NCBI RefSeq assembly: GCF_003692615.1
Contig: NZ_CP023540.1
Location: forward strand, 1,674,001 to 1,738,000
Length of the DNA: 64,000 nt
Origin: Chryseobacterium sp. 6424
GTDB taxonomy: Bacteria; Bacteroidota; Bacteroidia; Flavobacteriales; Weeksellaceae
Direction of reading: 5' to 3'
In this document: in pieces, positions 45,714-51,936 of the stretch
Layout: every line of letters starts with the position of its first letter
Position numbering within the stretch: the stretch's first letter is position 1
Program-made: the position numbers and the translations under genes
The notes under the pieces: model-generated
The model's input: only the letters and a program-made list of their open reading frames with translations
Told to the model about the DNA's origin: nothing
Databases searched by the model: none

Positions 45714-46747
45714 TTAACTGATGTTTTTCCCGCGCGCCCGCGCCAGCACAGGCACCGAAATCATGCCCATCACCAACATAATGGCCAGTTGCATGGTATG
45801 TGAGATAAATGCGTAGGAAAGTCCGATCTCGCCACCCTCTTCCGGATTACGACCTGTGGATAGGAACAGTGCTGTGATGCCTAATTTAAGGGCGAAATGA
45901 AATGCCCCGATTCCTCCCGAAGCCGGCACCATCATGCCCAGAGTGCCTACTACGATAATAAAAAAACCGTCAGCAAATGTAAAGGCCGATGTTTCAGGCA
46001 AGGCAAAACATATCAGATAGGCCGCAAGGTAATAAGATACCCAAATCGCAAGGGTGAGCAGGGTAAATTTCAGTTTTTGCTTTAATTTGAATATAGACAT
46101 TAGCCCCTGGAAGATGCCTTTGCCAAAATTGGCTACTTTTTGGTAAATGGGGAACTGCGCCAGTTTTTTCCTTAAAATAAAAAACACAATGGCCAGTATT
46201 ACAAAACCTCCGAGGAACAGGTACATTTTATTGCTTGTTTCGGTTGTCGTATGCTTGTTCTGTTCTTGGGTTATATGCTGATAGAATGCGTAGATCGCGT
46301 CATATTTGAATATCAGGGTAAGCAATAAAAAACCGGCCATACAGATCAGGTCCACCACCCTTTCAAGAATAATGGTCCCGAAAGATTTGTCCACCGGTAC
46401 TTTTTCAACGCTGAAAAGCGCGGTAGAGCGTGCCACTTCCCCACTTCGCGGAATGGTAAGGTTCATTAAATACCCGAAAGAGATGGTCCAAAACGCATTA
46501 CTGTTCGATATCTGGTATCCCATCGGTTCCAGTAGCAGGTTCCATCGAACGGCCCGAAACCAATATGCCAAAATCCCAAACGCCGCGGCACCCCTACCCA
46601 GAGGTAATTGGCTTTGGCAAAATAGCCTGCAATCTTCTGGATTTCGATCCCTTTAAGTGCGAACCACATGAAAAGTGCCGCAACCACAAGGGAAACTAAA
46701 ATGGTAAGAAAGGTTTTTAGCGGATTAGTTTTTTTATTTTCTTCCAA
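45714..46747 (-). pseudogene. Flippase-like (lysylphosphatidylglycerol synthetase-type) membrane protein, interrupted by a one-base deletion
   Basis: Two frames together make one protein of about 344 residues. The first piece starts at 46747 (MEENKKTNPLKTFLTILVSL) with a membrane helix and runs to NYLWVGV. The second continues as AYWFRAVRWNLLLEPMG through several membrane helices to RARGKNIS at 45714. Restoring one G/C near 46589 (GTG-GCC in place of GTG-CC) yields VAAAFGILAYWFRA, the expected bridge. The protein belongs to the flippase-like/YbhN family. No other damage is visible, so a sequencing error or a very recent mutation is most likely. It lies between the M3 peptidase and panD. Confidence 0.87.
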
Positions 46748-46768
46748 CAGAAAAATTTTTAAAGATCG

Positions 46769-47119
46769 TTAAGTAAGGAGGTTGGTTCGCTCGTCCGGGA
46801 AGATGATTTTCGGCTGAAAGTCCTGGGCTTCTTCGGGGGTCATCTGTGCATAGGCAATGATGATGATGATATCGTCTTTCTGTACCCTGCGTGCTGCAGG
46901 GCCGTTCAGGCAGATCTCTCCGGATTTTCGTTTGCCTTTTATCGCGTAAGTGTCAAAGCGTTCGCCGTTGTTTACATTTACAATATATACCCGTTCGCCT
47001 ACGACAATCCCCGAAGCTTCCAACAGGTCTTCATCTATGGTAATGCTCCCGATATAATTAAGATCCGATTCGGTAACGCGGACGCGGTGTATTTTTGATT
47101 TAAAAACTTCAATTAACAT
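46769..47119 (-). CDS. panD: Aspartate 1-decarboxylase
   Basis: Makes beta-alanine for pantothenate and CoA. The 116-residue proenzyme has the self-cleavage site at Gly24-Ser25 (NYIGSITID), where Ser25 becomes the pyruvoyl group, plus the conserved Lys9 and [10 protein letters not shown] -7 promoter element ends only 4 bases before the ATG, so the mRNA may lack a leader. Downstream is the frameshifted flippase-like gene, 21 bases away. Confidence 0.96.
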   Translation of the reverse strand: MLIEVFKSKIHRVRVTESDLNYIGSITIDEDLLEASGIVVGERVYIVNVNNGERFDTYAIKGKRKSGEICLNGPAARRVQKDDIIIIIAYAQMTPEEAQDFQPKIIFPDERTNLLT

Positions 47120-47123
47120 GGCG

Positions 47124-47131
47124 CAAATTTA
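47124..47131 (-). promoter_or_regulatory. -7 promoter element of panD, directly before the start codon
   Basis: TAAATTTG on the minus strand, then CGCC and ATG. The predicted transcription start falls at or within a base or two of the ATG. Confidence 0.6.
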
Positions 47132-47383
47132 TATATTTTCTATCAGAACATCTTTAAAAAATTAATGGTATGATGATGATATATTTTAAGTAAATAAGAA
47201 TTTATTTTTAAATTATTCGCAAAATTAAATCTTAAAAGGGTAAATATCGAAAACTGCGACAGCTAAAGGATTTTCCGAAACCGTACGGGCTGTAAAGCCC
47301 GATATTCTGTATAGGCAGTAAATTCGGAACTTTTCGTTAAATTTCGGCTTTCAATCAATTTTATTTTAAATATGTGTAATTAA
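47132..47383. other. Intergenic gap between panD and HU with unexplained pairing potential
   Basis: The 330-base gap holds no gene I can support. AATATCG (47243-47249) and CGATATT (47300-47306) are an inverted repeat around GGGCTGTAAAGCCC (stem GGGCT/AGCCC), and ACAGC/GCTGT offers a competing pairing. It might be a leader, a small RNA or chance structure in AT-rich sequence. The HU promoter lies at the right end. Confidence 0.35.
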
Positions 47384-47414
47384 TTTGCGCAATTTGAAAA
47401 TTGTTTTATATTTG
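47384..47414 (+). promoter_or_regulatory. Full Bacteroidetes promoter of the HU gene
   Basis: TTTG at 47384-47387, a 19-base spacer and TATATTTG at 47407-47414 match the -33/-7 consensus closely, the best promoter in the window. The leader to the ATG at 47450 is about 32 bases, AT-rich and without a Shine-Dalgarno sequence. Confidence 0.75.
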
Positions 47415-47449
47415 CTTTAATTACAAAACTAACCCTAATAATAATTATT

Positions 47450-47740
47450 ATGAACAAGTCTGAATTAATCGACGCTATGGCAAATGATGCCGGCATTACT
47501 AAAGTAGCTGCAAAGGCAGCTCTGGAATCTTTCATCTCCAATGTTACTGCAACTTTATCTAAAAAAGATGGCAAAGTTTCTTTGGTTGGCTTCGGTACTT
47601 TCTCTGTAGCAGAGAGAGCGGCAAGACAAGGCATCAACCCTGCTACTAAAAAACCAATTAAAATTGCTGCTAAGACTGTTGCAAAGTTCAAGGCTGGTGC
47701 AGAGTTAGCGGATTCAGTAATGGGTGGTAAAAAGAAATAA
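47450..47740 (+). CDS. hup: HU family DNA-binding protein
   Basis: A 96-residue nucleoid protein. It starts MNKSELIDAMANDAGITKVAAK, has the GFGTFSVAERAARQGINPAT segment with the DNA-intercalating arm (prolines around residue 64-70), and a short lysine tail (GGKKK). Length and layout match HU/IHF. Strong promoter and terminator suggest abundant, independent expression. Confidence 0.96.
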   Translation: MNKSELIDAMANDAGITKVAAKAALESFISNVTATLSKKDGKVSLVGFGTFSVAERAARQGINPATKKPIKIAAKTVAKFKAGAELADSVMGGKKK

Positions 47741-47760
47741 ACTACTGTTACAGAAAATGA

Positions 47761-47787
47761 AAACCTCACTGAACAGTGAGGTTTTTT
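47761..47787 (+). terminator. Terminator of the HU gene
   Basis: AAACCTCACTG (47761-47771), loop AA, CAGTGAGGTTT (47774-47784) and a T run. Perfect 11-bp stem, also usable for the convergent pdxH gene. Confidence 0.9.
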
Positions 47788-47794
47788 CATGCTT

Positions 47795-48439
47795 TCAAGG
47801 TGCGAGACGCGAGATCTTCCAATCAAAATCTTGCTGCAGTTCATAAATAATACGGTCATGCAAGCGGTTGGGACGGCCCTGCCAGAATTCGATCTCATAA
47901 GGTTTTGCAAGATAACCTCCCCAATTTATAGGCCGCGTAACTTCTTTCCCTGCAAACTTTTTCTCAATAGCAGCCAACTGATCTTCAAGGAATTGACGAT
48001 TTGGGATTACCTGGCTTTGTGGCGAAACCACTGCGCCGAGCTGGCTCCCCTGTGGCCTTGAATGAAAATAACCATCACTTAGGTTCTCCGCTATTTTCTC
48101 AACACTTGCTTTAATGATGACCTGTCTTTCCAGCGCTGGCCAGAAAAAATGCAGACAGGCTTTAGGACAGGCTTCAATGGATTTCCCCTTTCTGCTGTGG
48201 TAGTTGGTATAGAAAATGAATCCTTCCCAAGTATACTCTTTAAGGAGCACCATGCGGGTACGCGGGCAGCCATCTGTGTCCACAGTTGAAACCGACATTG
48301 CGTTAGCCTCTGAAATAGCAGGATTCTCCTGTGCATCAAGGAACCACTGGTGGAATTGTTCCAGCGGGTTTTCTTTTATTTCGTTTTCCAGAAGTTCAGC
48401 TTTCGCATAATTTTTTCGGTGGTCGTGCAACTTTTCCAT
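47795..48439 (-). CDS. pdxH: Pyridoxamine 5'-phosphate oxidase
   Basis: FMN enzyme making pyridoxal 5'-phosphate, needed by the many PLP enzymes in this window. The 214 residues from the ATG at 48439 contain AMSVSTVDTDGCPRTRMVLLK, FYTNYHSRKGKSI, FHSRPQGSQLGAVVS and the C-terminal GRPNRLHDRI block with W-x-x-x-R-L-A-P-like ending (WKISRLAP). The open frame continues upstream to 48499 but lacks family similarity there and overlaps the algH leader. Divergent from algH with a 49-base gap. Confidence 0.95.
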   Translation of the reverse strand: MEKLHDHRKNYAKAELLENEIKENPLEQFHQWFLDAQENPAISEANAMSVSTVDTDGCPRTRMVLLKEYTWEGFIFYTNYHSRKGKSIEACPKACLHFFWPALERQVIIKASVEKIAENLSDGYFHSRPQGSQLGAVVSPQSQVIPNRQFLEDQLAAIEKKFAGKEVTRPINWGGYLAKPYEIEFWQGRPNRLHDRIIYELQQDFDWKISRLAP

Positions 48440-48450
48440 TAATTTTTTTT

Positions 48451-48458
48451 TATTTTTG
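48451..48458 (+). promoter_or_regulatory. -7 promoter element of algH
   Basis: TATTTTTG fits TAnnTTTG; transcription near 48462. It makes the ATGs at 48456-48461 unlikely starts and supports the ATG at 48489. Confidence 0.55.
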
Positions 48459-48460
48459 AT

Positions 48461-48481
48461 GGAGGTTCCATATAAACCTCC
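48461..48481 (+). promoter_or_regulatory. Hairpin at the 5' end of the algH transcript
   Basis: GGAGGTT (48461-48467) pairs with AACCTCC (48475-48481) over 7 bp with loop CCATATA. It would form the first structure of the mRNA, just ahead of the ATG at 48489, and hides the only Shine-Dalgarno-like GGAGG. Confidence 0.45.
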
Positions 48482-48488
48482 GCAACAG

Positions 48489-49037
48489 ATGAATAACACT
48501 TACAAAGGTAAAATATTAATATCCACTCCCGATATTTCCGGCGACATCTTTTCACGGTCCGTAGTCCTTATCATAGATCATAATCCGGAAGGGGCTTTTG
48601 GCCTTATCCTTAATAAGAAAAACCAGCAGATGAGCGCACGTTTGTTGCGTATATTTGGTTTTCCGGTAGCGGTTTATGAAGGCGGACCGGTAGAAAACGA
48701 CAAAATATTCTTCATCTGCAAAGGCCATAAAATCACAGAAAACTTCTCGCAGATAGATGATGATTTCTACTTAACAGAAGATATCGAAAGCGTAGTAACC
48801 GCTATTATAGAACAGCGCATTTCGGTGGCAGACATCAAAGTATTCTCCGGCTATTCTGGCTGGGCACCACAACAGCTGGAGCAAGAGATACGCCGTAAAA
48901 TGTGGACCGCCGTAGAAGTCTATCAGCTCGATTATACGTTACCCAACGATCATGGGCTCTGGAAGAGCATCATGCAAAACCTCGGCGGCGAATATCTGCT
49001 GTGGGCCAATGCGCCAGAAGATGTATCAATGAACTAA
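48489..49037 (+). CDS. YqgE/AlgH family protein
   Basis: A 182-residue cytoplasmic protein of the YqgE/AlgH family. It shows GKILISTPDISGDIFSRSVVLI (about 6-27), EGAFGLILNKK, YEGGPVENDKIFFI and FSGYSGWAPQQLEQEI, all family marks. The start at 48489 is preferred to upstream ATGs because of the promoter element and the family's usual NNTYKGKIL start. Biochemical role unknown; the link to alginate regulation is specific to Pseudomonas. Confidence 0.93.
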   Translation: MNNTYKGKILISTPDISGDIFSRSVVLIIDHNPEGAFGLILNKKNQQMSARLLRIFGFPVAVYEGGPVENDKIFFICKGHKITENFSQIDDDFYLTEDIESVVTAIIEQRISVADIKVFSGYSGWAPQQLEQEIRRKMWTAVEVYQLDYTLPNDHGLWKSIMQNLGGEYLLWANAPEDVSMN

Positions 49038-49051
49038 AGAAAGTCATAAGT

Positions 49052-49903
49052 TTACACAAACTGTGTACGCCATTGCGCCACCATTTCTGTAAAACGTGTG
49101 GCTGAAAATGTTTTGTTTCGGATTTTCGATACACTGAAAACGCCTTTCTCATCAGAGATCAGCAGTATTTCCTCTGCTTTCTGAGACTCAAATGCGATCA
49201 TCTCCGCTTCCTGAATCTCCGCCAGCCTGTTTTTATGGACAAAGGTCACAAAGTTTTCCATCAGTGGCGAAATATAGGCACCTTCCGACTGCTTGGGGAT
49301 TTTAATCGTGTCATGATCCAGGAAAAGCAGATTCCCTGAAATGCTGCGTGCGATCCTTTTCTGCGGGTTAAGCAGAATCACCTCATCAAGGTCATTTTCT
49401 TTCGCATAGATTTCAGCGTAGGTATTTTCAGGACTGTGCACCCGTATATTGCTTAACAAGTGCGTGTTCACACTAAGGTCTTTCAGCAGGTCAAGCTGCA
49501 GTGCGTCACCAATCTGCAGCACATCAATACCAGGTTTTATCCTCGCGAAGAAAGAAACTTCCGCTTTATGCAGCGCCGTTGTGCTGGTACCGCGGTAAAC
49601 CAGGAAGTCAATCACCGCTGCATCAATCCCCTGATGAAGCACTTTTTCGGCGATAAGCTGCTGAAAAAACTCCAACGTATAACTCATGGGGATATGCATA
49701 CGCATTTTGCGCATGCTGGCCATCAAGAAGAAATAACACTCCTCGCCCATGATAAGTTTCGAGTTATGAATAAAGAACGATACACGTACAGCGTCACCGT
49801 ATAGAAAAGCGCGGTTTTCCGGCAGAAAATCACCCGAATAAAAAGTAAAATCTTTCAAAATTGCTGGTTTAATAAAAAAATAATGAACGAAAAAATCGTT
49901 CAT
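49052..49903 (-). CDS. Class IV aminotransferase homologue lacking catalytic residues
   Basis: A 283-residue member of the branched-chain/PabC fold family by overall match (LMASMRKMRMHIPM, AKENDLDEVILLNPQ, SGNLLF). Yet the expected catalytic features are changed: the Schiff-base lysine position in the L(K)T/xN-type stretch before AKEN is Arg154 (SNIRVHS); the phosphate-binding HxxR loop reads ECYFFL (Cys56, Phe59); GDxLFET reads GDAVRVS (36-42); the glutamate before the GNLL block is missing. These comparisons rest on remembered homologues. If right, the protein cannot use PLP normally. The start lies within an 8-bp hairpin (49883-49903). It neighbours a START-like gene, a pairing I recall from related genomes. 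Confidence 0.8.
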   Translation of the reverse strand: MNDFFVHYFFIKPAILKDFTFYSGDFLPENRAFLYGDAVRVSFFIHNSKLIMGEECYFFLMASMRKMRMHIPMSYTLEFFQQLIAEKVLHQGIDAAVIDFLVYRGTSTTALHKAEVSFFARIKPGIDVLQIGDALQLDLLKDLSVNTHLLSNIRVHSPENTYAEIYAKENDLDEVILLNPQKRIARSISGNLLFLDHDTIKIPKQSEGAYISPLMENFVTFVHKNRLAEIQEAEMIAFESQKAEEILLISDEKGVFSVSKIRNKTFSATRFTEMVAQWRTQFV

Positions 49904-49922
49904 CAAATTATGGTATAAAATA

Positions 49923-50309
49923 CTAAGAGGCCCCGAGTTTTATCTTCAGGTTTTCAATAAGATTCTCCCAGTACAGCTGGTTCTCATTCTCATCACCAGG
50001 ATCGCAGAAGTCGGTTATATTCAAAGACAAGTCTTCCGTAATATCATCAATCATAATCGTCATCTCAAAGAAATTCTTCGTACCCTCATCCTCTTCCCAG
50101 CGAAAGCGTACAAAACTCTCAGGTTTATAACGGATCAGCGTTGCCTTTTCAGCCGGCCCACCGTTCCAGCTGAAGTAGAAGTCGTCGCCTTTCTCTACCA
50201 CCTCATCGGCAAACCACTCAGAAAGTCCCTCTGCACTTGCCATATATTCATACAAAATCTCCGACTGACAGTGCATTGGAAATTCGTATTGCACCTTCGT
50301 TTTCGCCAT
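49923..50309 (-). CDS. START-like (SRPBCC/AHSA1-type) domain protein
   Basis: A 128-residue single-domain protein: SEILYEYMASAEGLSEWFADEVV (about 17-39), FSWNGGPAEKATLIRYKPESFVRFRWEEDE and a C-terminal helix LYWENLIENLKIKLG. It has the helix-grip fold pattern that binds hydrophobic ligands, sometimes co-chaperone related. A GGGAG Shine-Dalgarno-like sequence precedes the ATG, unusual here. Nineteen bases upstream of the aminotransferase-like gene, so co-transcribed. Ligand unknown. Confidence 0.85.
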   Translation of the reverse strand: MAKTKVQYEFPMHCQSEILYEYMASAEGLSEWFADEVVEKGDDFYFSWNGGPAEKATLIRYKPESFVRFRWEEDEGTKNFFEMTIMIDDITEDLSLNITDFCDPGDENENQLYWENLIENLKIKLGAS

Positions 50310-50388
50310 ATTGCTCCCTAATTTTATTGTTGCGCAATATATAAAATAAATTTTTATTTAAGCAATAAACAGGCACAAAAAACACAGT

Positions 50389-50507
50389 TTTTAGGAGCAT
50401 AAAACACCGTTTTCCCTTTCAGGTTCTCACCCGCTCTGCGCACTCGCTGCCCGGGGCCTTTCCAGGCCCCGGGCGAGCTCAGACAAATGCTTCGATCGGG
50501 GCTAAAA
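50389..50507 (-). repeat. Structured GC-rich intergenic element
   Basis: Within an otherwise AT-rich gap, CTTTTAG/CTAAAAA arms (50388-50394 and 50502-50508) can close a long structure. Inside it GCCCGGGGCCT (50449-50459) and AGGCCCCGGGC (50464-50474) form a perfect 11-bp hairpin with loop TTCC. The minus-strand text includes AGGACTTTTAGCCCCGAT, GCGCAGAGCGGG and TGCTCCTAAAA, words I recall recurring between genes in flavobacterial genomes. It follows the class III aminotransferase stop immediately. Probably a dispersed repeat or RNA; no second copy in this window. Confidence 0.5.
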
Positions 50508-50532
50508 GTCCTGTCCGTTCCCTTTTCGAACC

Positions 50533-51714
50533 TCATACCGTTGTCTCCTCAATGGCCTGAAGAATGATGCCGCACCCCTCACGGATTTCATCAAAAGATA
50601 AGGTCAAAGGAGGCGAAATACGCAGATATTCGTTTCGGTAGAGTTGCCAGAAAACCACCAACCCAAGTTCCATACAGCGCGCGGCAACCTTAAGTGTGAA
50701 CTCGGGCGAGCCGAGATTCACCGCCAGCATCAGGCCTCTTCCATTGATGTTCTTTATTTTGGGGTGTACAAGCAGCTCGCGGAACAGTTCTTCTTTGGCG
50801 TGCACTTCATCCATAAGACCAGACTCAAGCACTTCATGCAGCGTGGCATAACTCGCGGCCGCTATTAAAGGATTGCCGCCAAACGTGGTGATATGCCCTA
50901 ATTTTGGCGAATGAGACAGTGTTTCCATTATTTTGCGTGAACTCATGAACGCGCCTACCGGCACACCGCCGCCCATGCCTTTGCCCATCACCAGGATATC
51001 GGGCACGATGCCATAATGCTCAAAAGCGAACAACTTACCCGTACGTCCGAAACCGGGCTGTATCTCATCCAGAATCAGGAGTGCGCCTACTTCCTCGCAA
51101 CGCGCTTTGAGTTTTTTAAGATAATCGGCTTCCGGCAGCAGAAACCCTGCGGCGCCCTGAATGGTTTCCAGGATGACGCCGGCAGTTTTGTCCGTAATCT
51201 TTTCCAGATCCGGCAGTGAGTTGAACTCAATAAAACTGACCATCGGCAGCAAAGGCCGGAACTCACGCTTGTGATATTCATTACCCGACACCGAAAGTGC
51301 GCCGTGCGTGTTGCCGTGATAAGCATTTTTAAAGGAGACAATCTCTTCCCTGCCCGTATATCTTTTGGCGAGTTTCAAGCTGCCATCGATGGCTTCCGCA
51401 CCGGAATTTACCAGGTAAGTTACTTCCAAAGGATCGGGTGTTGCTTCTGCAAGAAGCTTACAAAGTTTCACGGGCATCTCCTGCGCATACTCGCCGTATA
51501 CCATCACGTGCAGGTATCTTTCAGCCTGTGTCTTGATGGCTTCCACGATCTTCGGATGCGAATGTCCGAGCGTGTTGGCGGAAACGCCCGCGACAAAATC
51601 AAGATATTTGCGGCCATCTTTGCCATAGATATAACTGCCTTCGGCTTTTTCTACCTCGAAACCTGCTGCAAATTGTGTGGTTTGGGCCTGGTATTTAAAG
51701 AAATCTGTTTGCAT
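50533..51714 (-). CDS. Class III PLP aminotransferase (aspartate aminotransferase superfamily)
   Basis: About 393 residues, with YLDFVAGVSANTLGHSHPKI near 42-61, LVNSGAEAIDGSLKLAKRYTG, the LILDEIQPGFGRTGKLFAFE block carrying the PLP aspartate and VMGKGMGGGVPVGAF with the Schiff-base lysine. It belongs with acetylornithine/ornithine-type aminotransferases; no arginine genes are adjacent, so the substrate is not fixed. Two starts are possible, 51726 and 51714; I prefer MQTDFFKYQAQT at 51714. A decayed fragment of the same coding region lies upstream at about 51815-51931. Confidence 0.92.
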   Translation of the reverse strand: MQTDFFKYQAQTTQFAAGFEVEKAEGSYIYGKDGRKYLDFVAGVSANTLGHSHPKIVEAIKTQAERYLHVMVYGEYAQEMPVKLCKLLAEATPDPLEVTYLVNSGAEAIDGSLKLAKRYTGREEIVSFKNAYHGNTHGALSVSGNEYHKREFRPLLPMVSFIEFNSLPDLEKITDKTAGVILETIQGAAGFLLPEADYLKKLKARCEEVGALLILDEIQPGFGRTGKLFAFEHYGIVPDILVMGKGMGGGVPVGAFMSSRKIMETLSHSPKLGHITTFGGNPLIAAASYATLHEVLESGLMDEVHAKEELFRELLVHPKIKNINGRGLMLAVNLGSPEFTLKVAARCMELGLVVFWQLYRNEYLRISPPLTLSFDEIREGCGIILQAIEETTV

Positions 51715-51744
51715 TTGATAGTACATTTTTATTTAAAAGAGATA

Positions 51745-51761
51745 GCGTTCCTACGGAACGC
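51745..51761. repeat. Palindrome GCGTTCC-TAC-GGAACGC
   Basis: A perfect 7-bp inverted repeat. It shares the core GTTCC-nnC-GGAAC with a second palindrome 50 bases away. Confidence 0.6.
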
Positions 51762-51794
51762 GCCTTATTTCCAAATCTGTTTTTCTACACAGAA

Positions 51795-51813
51795 GGTGTT
51801 CCGGCGGAACACC
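51795..51813. repeat. Palindrome GGTGTTCC-GGC-GGAACACC
   Basis: A perfect 8-bp inverted repeat with the same GTTCC-nnC-GGAAC core as the one at 51745-51761. Neither has a T run. Confidence 0.6.
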
Positions 51814-51814
51814 A

Positions 51815-51931
51815 TTTATTTTCGATGCTCCTGAATCCCTCAACAGCATCAAGCATCTTTCGGTTTGAATGTCCCCAAAGTGTTAGCTGAAACGCACGCG
51901 ACAAAACCAAGATATTGGTGACGATATTGGT
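51815..51931 (-). pseudogene. Decayed fragment of the class III aminotransferase
   Basis: On the minus strand the sequence around 51865-51920 translates as HQYLGFVACVSANTLG, then after a one-base shift GHSNRKMLDAVE, matching RKYLDFVAGVSANTLG and GHSHPKIVEAIK of the intact gene next door. The DNA also matches directly: GAATGTCC, GAAACGC, CGCGACAAAA and CAAGATATT occur in both in the same order. It has stops and no start. It is the remnant of a partial duplication or of a second, lost copy, about 30 codons long, ending near the OstA-like stop at 51937. Confidence 0.72.
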
Positions 51932-51936
51932 TTCGG

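Noticed and set aside
51271..51834. Open frame of 187 codons antisense to the class III aminotransferase
   Set aside because: Opposite a full-length conserved enzyme and extends over palindromes and the decayed copy; no supporting features.
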